Source: JACPKO01 sp964406775 (lineage in GTDB: Bacteria; Patescibacteriota; Microgenomatia; Daviesbacterales; UBA10151). From it: a stretch of DNA of 64,000 nt. The notes under the pieces were generated by a model. That model ran no database searches. It saw nothing but the letters and a program-made list of their open reading frames with translations, and was not told the DNA's origin. Positions 50,936-59,810 of this stretch are shown one piece after another; within the stretch, counting starts at the first letter, position 1, and each line of letters starts with the position of its first letter. A program made the position numbers and the translations under genes. The DNA is taken from contig CAYOSW010000004.1 of the NCBI GenBank assembly GCA_964406775.1, positions 8,148 through 72,147 on the forward strand, written 5' to 3'.

Positions 50936-52016
50936 TATCCCAGATCCCTACTTTCAAACCTCCGTCTTTTCAATAATTCTACTTCTGGCAGTTCTAATTA
51001 CAGCCCAAAAAGATAAAAAACCGCACGAAATGAATATTGAGCATACTAATCAACTCAAAGGTGTTGCCATATTAATGGTTATTTTTTCCCACATCGGTTA
51101 TTTCCTCGATTCGGGAAGATCCTTTCTTTATCCTCTTTCGGTCGCCGGAGGAGTCGGGGTAAATATCTTTCTTTTTCTTTCCGGATTCGGACTTACGATA
51201 TCGGCTTTAAAATCTCATCACTCTGTTCTAGGTTTTTACTGGAAAAGATTATCCAGGATTTTCCTGCCAATGTGGCTCATTCTGGTTACATTCTTAACAA
51301 TGGATTGTTTTTTTCTGAAGATCAAATATTCCCAAGAAACTTTAACACATTTATTTTTTGGATTTGTCCCTTATGCCGATATATATTTGAGTTTTAATTC
51401 TCCGCTTTGGTATTTCACACTGATACTTTTTTATTATATGATATTCCCTCTCGTATTCTGGAAAAAAGCACCGATTCTTTCTGCCGCTCTAATTTTAATT
51501 ATCAGCGTTTTTGTTTTAAGACAAAATTTACCGGTCGTACCGGATGTTTTAAAACTTTATAAACTTCACTTCATCGCGTTTCCTATCGGTATAACTTTTG
51601 CCATTCTCCAGAATTCAAAATACCGTTTAACAAGTTTAATTAAGGGCGTTAATCCCTTTTTACGGTATGTCCTGGTGTTCTTTTTAGTCTTATCCATAAG
51701 TTATACAGCAATACATTCGGGCGTAGGAGAAAAAACAACAATTGAACAATCAATCAGTTTAATAACTATGGCCTCGTTTATTTTTATAGTTTTGCTTTTT
51801 CCTTATCACTCAAAAGTTCTGGGAATTTTTGGGGTCTATTCCTACGAGATTTATCTTATACAATGGCCGGTTTTATACCGCTATGATTTTCTGTATAAAT
51901 ATTTTCCTGCCGGAATCGCTACGGTGCTTTATCTTATTTTCTTTATCGGTGTAAGTTTCCTGATCAAAAAAGCCGTTGATTCAATTTTCAGTATCCACTC
52001 CAGGAGAGAAAAGTAA
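50925..52016 (+). CDS. Acyltransferase-3 family membrane protein
   Basis: 363 residues, about ten membrane helices. NQLKGVAILMVIFSHIGYF has the conserved His of the family, GGVGVNIFLFLSGFGLTISAL the second motif. AT3 proteins carry acyl groups across the membrane and attach them to peptidoglycan, teichoic acids or exopolysaccharides. The SGNH partner upstream probably completes the transfer, as in OafB/PatB-type systems. Confidence 0.9.
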   Translation: MLISIPDPYFQTSVFSIILLLAVLITAQKDKKPHEMNIEHTNQLKGVAILMVIFSHIGYFLDSGRSFLYPLSVAGGVGVNIFLFLSGFGLTISALKSHHSVLGFYWKRLSRIFLPMWLILVTFLTMDCFFLKIKYSQETLTHLFFGFVPYADIYLSFNSPLWYFTLILFYYMIFPLVFWKKAPILSAALILIISVFVLRQNLPVVPDVLKLYKLHFIAFPIGITFAILQNSKYRLTSLIKGVNPFLRYVLVFFLVLSISYTAIHSGVGEKTTIEQSISLITMASFIFIVLLFPYHSKVLGIFGVYSYEIYLIQWPVLYRYDFLYKYFPAGIATVLYLIFFIGVSFLIKKAVDSIFSIHSRREK

Positions 52017-52092
52017 TGTAAGGTTTGCTGGCGTACAAAAACGCTATTCGAACATACTATCAGACAACACAAGGTCAATTTAATATTCGGAA

Positions 52093-52632
52093 CTATCTAT
52101 AAAAGAGACTAGTTGTATAAATAGTATTTGCATCGTCTTGTTTATTGCTAACGAGGTAAAAATCAGTAAAAACTAATTCTTTGCAATCAGAAAGTTCATC
52201 GATAACCTTTTGTTGATGCTCTTTTGGAACAAACCAAACAACTTTTGTATACGGCGTTGCTACGGTATTGTCTCCAGCTCTTTCTCTAACAAATGCAACT
52301 AGATCTTCCGTCTGTTCTAATCCAAACTCAATCGCAATATGTTCTGCACCAGCCATTGTGACTTCATCTTTTATAAAAACCTTTTTAGTACGCAATTTAA
52401 CAGGAAGAAAACGTTTCAAATCGTGCAAAAGATCAAGTTGATCCCGAACATCTCGGATTGAAGCATCGTGTATGAATGTTAAAGTTAAATGTCTAAAAAC
52501 GTCGTATCCAGATATGGGATTAGGCTTTTTGCTGTATTTTTTCTCCAAATTGTCGAAGAATGCTTCCTGATCTTTGGAGAGGCGACCAAATATCCCAAGT
52601 GCTTTTATTGTATTTGAAGATAATTCAAGCAT
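52093..52632 (-). CDS. Unknown protein, possible degenerate 2H phosphoesterase
   Basis: 179 residues. FRHLTLTFIHDASI resembles the first HxT motif of 2'-5' RNA ligase-like phosphoesterases, but no second HxT is visible (YTKVVWFV lies where it might be), so activity is doubtful. TAGAAT then six bases (AGGAGT, which is also Shine-Dalgarno-like) precede the ATG. Last of three unknown minus-strand genes. Confidence 0.55.
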   Translation of the reverse strand: MLELSSNTIKALGIFGRLSKDQEAFFDNLEKKYSKKPNPISGYDVFRHLTLTFIHDASIRDVRDQLDLLHDLKRFLPVKLRTKKVFIKDEVTMAGAEHIAIEFGLEQTEDLVAFVRERAGDNTVATPYTKVVWFVPKEHQQKVIDELSDCKELVFTDFYLVSNKQDDANTIYTTSLFYR

Positions 52633-52667
52633 ACTCCTATTCTAGCATTTTAATTACTTGCTAGTAT

Positions 52668-53234
52668 CTAATGTTCATCGTTTTTTAATTTTTCTTTAAT
52701 TATTCGATCTTTTCTCTTTATCTCCATTACTTCCTTGTAGATTTTATCAATGAGAGCTTGTGGAACTTGTTGAGGAAGACCTGTCTTTAGTTTTTCAGCA
52801 AATGCAATAGCTTTTTTTGCTCTATCTTGTAGTTGTTCAGGTAATTGCTCAAGAGTTAAATGGTGAGCTTCTTTAGTATATCCATATTTGCTATATTTTG
52901 CAAAAAATTCATTGATATCTTTGACGTTCTTGCTACTACCAGTGGGATTTCTTGTATACAAAACAAACTCTTTGTCAGCTCTGCCAACATTGATAATGAA
53001 ATCTTGTTTGAAAATAGGAGTTTTGATCTCGTGATGATATGTGTAAACTCCAATAACTTCATCTCCATTTGTAGGATATGAAGTAACTATCATTGCAGGA
53101 GAGACAAATTTTTCTGGGTAAATATTTTTTAGTGCTTTAAAAAAATCTAGATGCGTTTTACACCAAGTGACTAATTCCTCTGAAAATGGCTGTAGTTCAA
53201 GTATCACTTCTTCCAGTGTAATTTTCTTGTTCAT
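52668..53234 (-). CDS. Unknown protein (188 aa)
   Basis: 188 residues, soluble, with a Lys/Glu-rich C-terminal helix (about 130-188). A central beta region carries GDEVIGVYTYHHEIKTPIFKQDFIINVGRADKEFVLYTRNP. No family recognised. 24 nt downstream of the next unknown gene, so possibly one transcription unit. Confidence 0.6.
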   Translation of the reverse strand: MNKKITLEEVILELQPFSEELVTWCKTHLDFFKALKNIYPEKFVSPAMIVTSYPTNGDEVIGVYTYHHEIKTPIFKQDFIINVGRADKEFVLYTRNPTGSSKNVKDINEFFAKYSKYGYTKEAHHLTLEQLPEQLQDRAKKAIAFAEKLKTGLPQQVPQALIDKIYKEVMEIKRKDRIIKEKLKNDEH

Positions 53235-53258
53235 AAATACTTATTTATTCATTTCAAA

Positions 53259-53816
53259 TTAACGATGGCGAGGTGCTGGATGGGTATAAATGTTTTTATG
53301 TAATGGAATAATTTCTAATGAAATACTTTTTATTGCTGTTATTACCTGAGAAATTAGAATTAGAGCAGATGCGGTAAGTACTACCCACCAAACAATCGTC
53401 CAAATATTGGATCTCCACCAAGTATTTTTCAAAAACTTCGTCTCAGTTAATACGCGACCAGCTAAAATGCCTTCTCTATTAATCTTTACACTTGGTTGCT
53501 TAGGATCAGGTGCGTCTCCTACTTCTCCAAACCCATAAACTGGAAGACTTTCTAAAATATGGCGTGCACTACCTTGTATTCGTTCCTTTTCTTTTTCAGT
53601 AATAAATTTTTCTTCGACACAGTATTCTAAAGCATTCTTTACATGGTTTATTCCTATGAAAGATCCGAGATGTTGGTGGTGGATACTTGCTCCCCAAACC
53701 AAAACTGCCTTGACACCACTCCAAAGCGTTTTTTCTCCTTTTTCACTCTCAAACTCCATTAATTGTTGAAGAATGTCGAATTTTTTAAATGATGTAGGTG
53801 TAAATGGTAAATTCAC
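53259..53816 (-). CDS. Unknown single-pass membrane protein
   Basis: 185 residues from a GTG start. N-terminal soluble helical region (about 1-130) with SIHHQHLGSFIGINHVKNALEYC, then one membrane helix (about 140-165) and a short tail. No family recognised. The start has only a weak -10-like TAATAA five bases upstream. Confidence 0.55.
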   Translation of the reverse strand: MNLPFTPTSFKKFDILQQLMEFESEKGEKTLWSGVKAVLVWGASIHHQHLGSFIGINHVKNALEYCVEEKFITEKEKERIQGSARHILESLPVYGFGEVGDAPDPKQPSVKINREGILAGRVLTETKFLKNTWWRSNIWTIVWWVVLTASALILISQVITAIKSISLEIIPLHKNIYTHPAPRHR

Positions 53817-54141
53817 AAATGTTATTAGCTCATCCTTTCAAAAATTGGTTCGAACCTAATGATAAAAGATAGGTTATTGTCGTTATACCCGCATAAACCA
53901 TTCACTATTATTAGTGGAATGCAGGAAAAAATAGAGATTTTACTGGACGCATTCGAACCCGAAGAATTGCTTGATTTATCAACCTATTCGGATACTTCTA
54001 ACCCTGTTATTCCGAGTTTGCTGCGGATCAGGGATGAACACGATTCGCCTGCGGCGAATTCCGAACCAAATCAAAGATTTAATCCGAATCCTTCCGTCCC
54101 AAAAGAAAATTTCCGCTTCAAGCGAAGCAAAATTTTCTTTG
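53817..54141. other. Gene-free stretch with tRNA debris and hairpins
   Basis: No convincing gene. It holds a copy of the tRNA-Gln 3' end (54017-54035), a hairpin ATTCGCC/GGCGAAT (54043-54059), and a long hairpin (54102-54140) with arms AAAGAAAATTT and AAATTTTCTTT plus inner arms GCTTC/GAAGC that probably ends the tRNA transcript on the minus strand. An open frame 53859-54170 runs into the tRNA and is judged spurious. Confidence 0.6.
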
Positions 54142-54156
54142 CTGCGGATCAGGGAT
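54017..54156. repeat. 19-bp direct repeat of the tRNA-Gln 3' end
   Basis: TTTGCTGCGGATCAGGGAT occurs at 54017-54035 and 54138-54156, 121 bp apart. The second copy spans the T-arm and acceptor end of the intact tRNA plus 3' flank; the first is a detached copy. Confidence 0.9.
54102..54140 (-). terminator. Hairpin downstream of tRNA-Gln
   Basis: Arms AAAGAAAATTT (54102-54112) and AAATTTTCTTT (54130-54140) with inner arms GCTTC/GAAGC; read on the minus strand the 3' arm ends in TTTTCTTTT. Confidence 0.6.
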
Positions 54157-54212
54157 TCGAACCCCAATAGACAGATCCAGAATCTGTCGTCCTACCATTA
54201 GACGAATCCGCA
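54142..54212 (-). tRNA. tRNA-Gln (anticodon CUG)
   Basis: 71-nt cloverleaf on the minus strand. Acceptor TGCGGAT/ATCCGCA, D-arm GTC-TAATGGTAG-GAC, anticodon arm ACAGA-TTCTGGA-TCTGT with anticodon CTG, four-base variable loop, T-arm with TTCGAAT loop, discriminator G. The G discriminator and the U1-A72 pair suit tRNA-Gln. The 3' CCA is not encoded and must be added afterwards. No glutaminyl-tRNA synthetase is seen here; GltX (56302-57747) may charge it for later amidation. Confidence 0.92.
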
Positions 54213-54237
54213 ATATATATTACTTACTAATCAGTTC

Positions 54238-54276
54238 CGTCTAATGGGGCGTGTTGCATTAGACGATCCCGCAATA
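54238..54276. repeat. Broken copy of the tRNA-Gln 5' end and inverted repeat
   Basis: 54257-54276 matches the first 20 bases of the intact tRNA region (54196-54215) at about 18 of 20 positions, in the same orientation. CGTCTAATG (54238-54246) and CATTAGACG (54257-54265) also form a perfect 9-bp inverted repeat from D-arm sequence. Confidence 0.75.
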
Positions 54277-54314
54277 AGTTTACAAATTTTACCAGAAATC
54301 AGCTTTCCAAACAA

Positions 54315-54320
54315 TTTAAT
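54315..54320 (+). promoter_or_regulatory. Candidate -10 box of a leaderless gene
   Basis: TTTAAT (54315-54320), exactly six bases, ATG 54327. No clear -35. Confidence 0.35.
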
Positions 54321-54326
54321 CTGTCT

Positions 54327-54713
54327 ATGTTAAAAAAAGGCCGGCTTGTTTATAATCGCCTTAAACTTATGGTCGAAAGTGCACAACACCCGGCGCCCGA
54401 AAGAGATAATCCATTTATCTTACCCGGAGAGCTGCCTTCCTGGCCAAGAATCTCCCTACAACCGCTTCGGGCCTTTGCTGAATCTTTGGCTCAAAGACAA
54501 TCAGCATTCAGAAAGAGAATCCCCGCATATTCAGGAAGAATAATTCTAGTCAGCGGATTATTAATCGGCGGAGGAACGGCTGTCTGGAGTTATAGCGACG
54601 AATTGGGGACCTTAGGAAAAGATATAAGTGCCGGAATTGTAGATTTTTTCGGACCCCAACCTATCTATTTTGTAAACTCGGATTTCGGGCAAAAAGTTGA
54701 ACCTATGCCTTAA
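54327..54713 (+). CDS. Unknown membrane protein (128 aa)
   Basis: 128 residues. A basic, Pro-containing cytoplasmic N-terminal part (about 1-68), one membrane helix (about 70-86) and an outer tail. No family recognised. It precedes the MFS gene by 33 nt. Confidence 0.6.
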   Translation: MLKKGRLVYNRLKLMVESAQHPAPERDNPFILPGELPSWPRISLQPLRAFAESLAQRQSAFRKRIPAYSGRIILVSGLLIGGGTAVWSYSDELGTLGKDISAGIVDFFGPQPIYFVNSDFGQKVEPMP

Positions 54714-54746
54714 TGGTCCGGGATTTTTCTGATACAATCAGAATTT

Positions 54747-55976
54747 GTGGTTAGCAATCTGAAAACATTTTCTTCGTTAAAATTCCCTGATTTTAGAAAT
54801 TACTATTTCGGTACTTTGTTTTCAGAAGTAGGAACCCAAATGCAGGTCGTTGCCGTAAATTGGCAGATTTACGAGATTACCCGTTCAGCTGCCTCACTTG
54901 GATTCGTCGGATTATCCGCCTTTCTGGCAGTAATAATTTTTTCTCTTCCTTCCGGACTGATTGTTGATAAATTAAATAGAAAAAAAGTTTTGCTTTTTTC
55001 CCAGATATTCCCCTGTTTTGTAGCTCTGACTCTGACAATGATGAGCTATTTCCACACTATTAATCCGCTTGCTATATATATTCTGGTTTTCTTAAGTTTT
55101 GCCGCGCTGGCTTTTCAGGGACCGGCCCGCCAGTCGATAATCCCTCAGCTTGTTCCCAAGGAATATTTTGTCAATGCATTTTCCCTTCAGACTATTGGCC
55201 GTCAGGTTTCACTTATGCTTGGTCCCGCAATTGCCGGATTTGTAATTGAGTTTTTAGGCGTTGAGGCAGTTTATGCTTTTAATTCAATTACTTTCATCAT
55301 CTATGTTCTTTTACTTATCCCGATACATATTAAGCCGCATACAATCGTAAACGAGGTTTCATATTCTTTCAAATCGCTCTGGGAAGGCATACATTTTGTA
55401 CTGACTAATCAGATATTAATCTACACTATGGCTTTGGATTTTATTGCCAATTTCTTCTCCTCCGCCACAACTCTTCTTCCCATTTTTGCAAAAGATATTT
55501 TTATGATCGGCCCCAAAGGACTGGGGCTTTTGTACAGCGCTCCCGCGATCGGATCAACGATTGCGGGTTTAGTTATTGCCTCCGTCCATAAAATTAAAAA
55601 CCAGGGCCTCTGGATTTTAGCCGGCGTCACTTTATACGGCGCGGCAACAGCCGCTTTCGGATTATCGGGTTCTTTTCTTGCGGCCATTATCTTCCTTTGC
55701 TTTGTCGGTGTAGGAGATATGATATCGGCAATCTTCCGGACCACAATGCGCCAGATTCTTACGCCTGATCATTTGAAAGGCAGAATGATTGGCGTCAATA
55801 TGATCTTTGTTCAGGGCGGACCTATGGCGGGAGAGGCGGAAGCCGGATTTGTCGCTCAATTCTTCGGGGCTCCGTTCTCAGTCGTCTCGGGCGGAATAAT
55901 AACTGTTGCCTTAACGCTTCTTATAGCCTGGAAGGTTCCGAAGTTGAGAAAATACCAATCTCCTGTAATAATATAG
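54747..55976 (+). CDS. MFS transporter, EntS-like exporter
   Basis: 409 residues, twelve membrane helices, GTG start. RNYYFGTLFSEVGTQMQVVAVNWQIYEITRSAASLGFVGL and FIVDKLNRKK-type loops (GLIVDKLNRKKVL) match MFS_3/EntS-type exporters. Drug or metabolite export is likely; substrate unknown. An extended -10 (TGA-TACAAT, 54733-54738) lies 8 nt upstream. The pterin dehydratase follows 2 nt later. Confidence 0.9.
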   Translation: MVSNLKTFSSLKFPDFRNYYFGTLFSEVGTQMQVVAVNWQIYEITRSAASLGFVGLSAFLAVIIFSLPSGLIVDKLNRKKVLLFSQIFPCFVALTLTMMSYFHTINPLAIYILVFLSFAALAFQGPARQSIIPQLVPKEYFVNAFSLQTIGRQVSLMLGPAIAGFVIEFLGVEAVYAFNSITFIIYVLLLIPIHIKPHTIVNEVSYSFKSLWEGIHFVLTNQILIYTMALDFIANFFSSATTLLPIFAKDIFMIGPKGLGLLYSAPAIGSTIAGLVIASVHKIKNQGLWILAGVTLYGAATAAFGLSGSFLAAIIFLCFVGVGDMISAIFRTTMRQILTPDHLKGRMIGVNMIFVQGGPMAGEAEAGFVAQFFGAPFSVVSGGIITVALTLLIAWKVPKLRKYQSPVII

Positions 55977-55978
55977 CT

Positions 55979-56305
55979 GTGAACGACCTGACTAAAAAGC
56001 ATTGTGTTCCCTGTGAAAACGGTGAAGGAAAATTACCGATCGGTAAAATCAAAGAATATCTTCCTGTTGTTGAGGGGTGGTTTTTGATAGGTGATCAAAT
56101 CAAAAGAGACTTTAAATTTAAAAATTTTAAAGAAGCTATGGAATTTGTGAATAAAGTGGCCGATATCGCTGAATCGGAAGGTCATCACCCGGATATCTAT
56201 ATTTTCTATAACAAGGTCAGTCTGAATCTTTCCACTCACGCTGCTAAAGGACTTACCGAAAATGATTTTATCTTAGCTGCTAAAATTAATACCCTGGATG
56301 CTTAG
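55979..56305 (+). CDS. Pterin-4a-carbinolamine dehydratase
   Basis: 108 residues, GTG start directly after the MFS stop. EGWFLIGDQIKRDFKFKNFKEAMEFVNKVADIAESEGHHPDIYIFYNKVSLNLSTH contains the EGHHPD catalytic segment and the second His of the family. It recycles pterin cofactor or acts as a moonlighting protein; many bacteria carry it without an aromatic hydroxylase. Ends overlapping the gltX end by 4 nt (convergent). Confidence 0.9.
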   Translation: MNDLTKKHCVPCENGEGKLPIGKIKEYLPVVEGWFLIGDQIKRDFKFKNFKEAMEFVNKVADIAESEGHHPDIYIFYNKVSLNLSTHAAKGLTENDFILAAKINTLDA

Positions 56306-57747
56306 TATCTAGGTTCCTCGGGATTTTTCAAATATTCTTCCAATCCGGCAATTCTATTTTTCACTTCATCCTCCCCTAATATTTGTATTGATTCAAAAAG
56401 AGGGGGAGTTACCAGCTGTCCGGAAACCGCGACCCGGATCAGTTGAAACATATCCAAATTCGAAGTCCCCAGCTCAACAGCCAAAGCTTTAAAGGCTTCT
56501 TCAAATTCTTTTGAGTCCCAGGGGTTTTTTAACTGCCCCAATTTTTCTGAAATTTTCTGCAGTGCTGTTTTTTTATCCTGAATTTTCACTTTTTCAATTT
56601 GCGCCATATCATATTCCGGTTTTCCGAAAAAGAAATCCGTTAATGGAATAAAATCAGAAAGTTTCTTAATCCGTTCCTTGATCAGCGGGACCAGTTTCAC
56701 CAGGATTTCCGTATCCGGTATATTTTTGGCTATGTGATCAACTTCTTTGAGATATTTTTCCAGCCTGCCTGCCAATTCCTCATCCGTCATTTTTCTAATA
56801 TATTCCCCATTTATCCAGTCCAGTTTTACCGGATCAAAAGCCGGACCGACGGGAGAAAAATCTTTTAAATCAAGTTTCTCTATGAATTCATCAATCGGGA
56901 AAATTTCCTTTTGTTCCGGATGCGACCAACCCATCAGCGCAAGATAATTTAAAATCGCCTCAGGCAAATATCCGTCTTTTAAATACCAGGAAACCCAAAC
57001 CGGATTGCGCCTTTTTGACAATTTAGATTTATCCGAATTACGTAAAATCGGCAAATGAACAAAAACAGGCAATTCCCAACCGAAGGCTTTGTACAACAGC
57101 ACGTGTTTCGGAGTTGAGGAAATCCACTCTTCTGCCCTTATAACGTGGGAAATTTTCATTGAATAATCGTCTACTACGACACCAAGGTGGTACGTCGGAA
57201 AACCGTCGGATTTAAGTAAAACCTGGTCATCCAGTTCTTTGCTGTTTATCGTAATCTTGCCTCTGATTAAGTCATCGAATGTTATGTCTTCATTTTCCGG
57301 AACTTTTAACCTGATTACAAATTTTTCCCCTGTTGCATTAGCGTCACAATATTCGCGGTGTTTCTTCTTAGTTCTTGAGGCCATCTCTTCGTTCCTGATT
57401 TTCTCCAGCTTTTCTTTGGAGCAAAAACATTTATATGCGAGATCCAGAGTTATCAGTTCCTGTGCGTAACCCTGATATAACTCCAGTCTTTCCGATTGTC
57501 TGTAAGGCTCAAAAGGTCCTCCGACTTCAGGACTTTCATCAGGTTTTAAACCGAAGGCGGCAATTGAAGCTAAAATAGTTTTCTCGGCGCCTTCAACATA
57601 CCTTTCACGGTCCGTATCTTCAATCCGCACTACGAATTTACCATTATTTTTCCTTGCAAACGCCCAATTTATTAAAGCTGTATAAAGATTACCTATATGT
57701 AAATCTTCGCCTGTTGGGGAAGGCGCAATTCTGGTTCTAACTTCCAT
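56302..57747 (-). CDS. gltX: Glutamyl-tRNA synthetase
   Basis: 481 residues from ATG 57747, which puts VRTRIAPSPTGEDLHIGNLYTAL at the N-terminus; the frame is open to 57792 but the extra 15 residues are not family-like. The HIGN class-I motif and KLSKRRNP (KMSKS equivalent) are present. Without a visible GlnRS it probably also charges tRNA-Gln for transamidation (inference). Confidence 0.95.
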   Translation of the reverse strand: MEVRTRIAPSPTGEDLHIGNLYTALINWAFARKNNGKFVVRIEDTDRERYVEGAEKTILASIAAFGLKPDESPEVGGPFEPYRQSERLELYQGYAQELITLDLAYKCFCSKEKLEKIRNEEMASRTKKKHREYCDANATGEKFVIRLKVPENEDITFDDLIRGKITINSKELDDQVLLKSDGFPTYHLGVVVDDYSMKISHVIRAEEWISSTPKHVLLYKAFGWELPVFVHLPILRNSDKSKLSKRRNPVWVSWYLKDGYLPEAILNYLALMGWSHPEQKEIFPIDEFIEKLDLKDFSPVGPAFDPVKLDWINGEYIRKMTDEELAGRLEKYLKEVDHIAKNIPDTEILVKLVPLIKERIKKLSDFIPLTDFFFGKPEYDMAQIEKVKIQDKKTALQKISEKLGQLKNPWDSKEFEEAFKALAVELGTSNLDMFQLIRVAVSGQLVTPPLFESIQILGEDEVKNRIAGLEEYLKNPEEPRY

Positions 57748-57792
57748 ATGATCTGAAGTATAATATAACTTGCAGGCTATACGCCATACCAT

Positions 57793-58827
57793 ATGACCCT
57801 AACCGAAGCTGCCGCTTTTACCAAGAAGGGAATGATCGTTACTGCGATCACCCTATTCATAATTTTTGCTACCTGGGGAATCTGGCATTATTACTATAAT
57901 TACATCTATCTGCCGAGCCTACCTCCTGTTGAAGAGGCACCGACGTTAGCCTTCGGACCGCTACCCAAGCTCAAGTTTCCCGACTCAACTGTTGCCTCAT
58001 CCAATTTTTCTTATTCTATGGATACAGATACCGGATCTCTGCCTACTGATACACCTAAATTATTCAAGATTTATTCCGTCGCTCAACTGGCTACCGATTT
58101 ATTGGCTTTGGACCGCGCAAAAAAACTCGCTAAAGACCTTGAGTTTAATCAGACACCTCAATCTCTTTCGGCGACCCAATATAAGTTTATTGATGATAAA
58201 AACGGCGGGGAATTAATTGTGGATCTGGATACGGGTAATTTTAAATTCCGAAGGAGCACCGCCACACCGAGCGCCCAAAGCTCCGAGCGCATAGAGGATT
58301 TTATAGACGAGGATGGCCAGGCCCGTCAATTTAGGGCATATTTAACCAGCAGAGGACTCCTTAAAGATCAGTTAAAAACCGGGCGTACATCAGTCGTTTA
58401 TAATAACCCCGTCAAAAAGGACAGTACTCTGGTGACGATCAATCTCTGGCAGGACAGCATTGAGGACGTACCTATTGTCACTCCTAAATTTAAAGAAGGC
58501 TTAATTAAAACTGTCGGGACCAGCAGCCGGGATTCGGATAAAAAATATATCCTGATGGACTATACCTTCTGGCCGATTGATTTGCAGAATTTCGGAACCT
58601 ATCCGATTAAAACTGTGGAGGAGGCTTTTGAGGAGCTAAAAAACGGCGACGGATTTGTAGCTCTTGAACCCAGATCAGGAAGTGCCTCAATAACCAAGGT
58701 TTATATCGGTTATTATCTTTCAGAGGAATATGCTAATTATCTGCAGCCCGTATTTGTATTTGAGGGACCTGAGTTCGCGGGACTTGTACCGGCTGTAAAA
58801 AGTGAATTTGTCGAAAACGCTAATTAA
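57793..58827 (+). CDS. Unknown membrane-anchored exported protein
   Basis: 344 residues. N-terminal helix (about 14-36), Pro-rich linker, then a beta-rich domain with VIDDKNGGELIVDLDTGNFKF-like strands (FIDDKNGGELIVDL) and a C-terminal SITKVYIGYYLSEEYANYLQPVFVFEG, reminiscent of YycH/YycI-type signalling-accessory folds. No family assigned with confidence. Divergent from gltX; ends overlapping the carboxypeptidase end by 8 nt. Confidence 0.65.
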   Translation: MTLTEAAAFTKKGMIVTAITLFIIFATWGIWHYYYNYIYLPSLPPVEEAPTLAFGPLPKLKFPDSTVASSNFSYSMDTDTGSLPTDTPKLFKIYSVAQLATDLLALDRAKKLAKDLEFNQTPQSLSATQYKFIDDKNGGELIVDLDTGNFKFRRSTATPSAQSSERIEDFIDEDGQARQFRAYLTSRGLLKDQLKTGRTSVVYNNPVKKDSTLVTINLWQDSIEDVPIVTPKFKEGLIKTVGTSSRDSDKKYILMDYTFWPIDLQNFGTYPIKTVEEAFEELKNGDGFVALEPRSGSASITKVYIGYYLSEEYANYLQPVFVFEGPEFAGLVPAVKSEFVENAN

Positions 58828-59806
58828 CTACCCAGGTGTAATTCTCGTAGATCCAGTCAAGCAGGTTTTTTGTTTCACCGAACCTGTCCTTGCTGTTTAA
58901 CATAACCGTTAAAACCGTATGCCCGTTTTTCTCGGAAAGTCCGACCAGACTCTCCCCCGCCATCTCGGTAGTCCCGGTTTTTATACCGATAACACCGTCT
59001 TCACCTAAAAGCTTATTCAAATTCTTCAGAACATGAGTCTGGGAACGGTCTATTGAGGTAACTTGTGTTTCTTTTGTTGAAAAAACTTTACCTAAACGGA
59101 CATTTGCCATAGCTTCTTTTCCGATTTGCAGTAAATCATAAGCCGAGGAATAGTGAGTTGCGCTATCAAAACCTGCAGGATTATCAAAATGTGTATTCTC
59201 AAGGCCCAATTCCGCCACTTTCTGATTCATTTTTGAGATAAAGGCATCAAATCCTCCCGGATAATTTAAAGCGATCGTAAAAGCCGCATCATTACCGGAA
59301 TTTAACATCATACCGTAAAGCAGACTCCTGAAAGTCATAACTTCCCCGGCCTTAAGACCCATATTCGAACCGCCGACCAAAGCATCCGCCGGAACCGTGA
59401 GTAGGTCGCTGTTGTTAAAATGCTCTATGGCAACTATAGCCGTCATTATTTTTGTTGTTGAAGCCGGAGCCATTCTGGAATTCATATTTTTTTGATAAAG
59501 CATTTTCCCGGTTTCGGTATCGTATGCGGTAACGGCCTTTGCACTGAGTTCAGGTTCGGCTATATTTTTTGAGGCTATTTGAACTTGAGGCTTTTGAGGG
59601 GCAATTGTTTCTGCAAGAACACTCCCCTGAAACGGCATTACCTGAGGAGGTAAATTTTGCGAGGAAGCTCGGCTTTCAACTAAATCCAAAGCTCTCGGCC
59701 CGGTAAGCAAAAATATAATTGAACCTGCAACAAGCAGAATAACAAAGGCCAGAATTCTGATTTTGCGCTTGCCGGATTTTGATGTCAGAAAGGGAGGCAG
59801 TTTCAT
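58820..59806 (-). CDS. D-alanyl-D-alanine carboxypeptidase (peptidase S11), second copy
   Basis: 328 residues with a membrane helix (about 17-35). STTK at 116-119 (catalytic Ser116), SGN in LNSGNDAAF, and KTGT in VIGIKTGTTEMAG. Short form without the PBP5 beta domain, like the paralogue at 14764-15717. It lies 4 nt after aspS, an unusual operon pairing. Confidence 0.92.
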   Translation of the reverse strand: MKLPPFLTSKSGKRKIRILAFVILLVAGSIIFLLTGPRALDLVESRASSQNLPPQVMPFQGSVLAETIAPQKPQVQIASKNIAEPELSAKAVTAYDTETGKMLYQKNMNSRMAPASTTKIMTAIVAIEHFNNSDLLTVPADALVGGSNMGLKAGEVMTFRSLLYGMMLNSGNDAAFTIALNYPGGFDAFISKMNQKVAELGLENTHFDNPAGFDSATHYSSAYDLLQIGKEAMANVRLGKVFSTKETQVTSIDRSQTHVLKNLNKLLGEDGVIGIKTGTTEMAGESLVGLSEKNGHTVLTVMLNSKDRFGETKNLLDWIYENYTWVVN

Positions 59807-59810
59807 TAAA

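Noticed and set aside
53859..54170. Open frame of 103 codons on the plus strand
   Set aside because: Its last third is the reverse complement of tRNA-Gln and its duplicated end, with no ribosome site or promoter; spurious.
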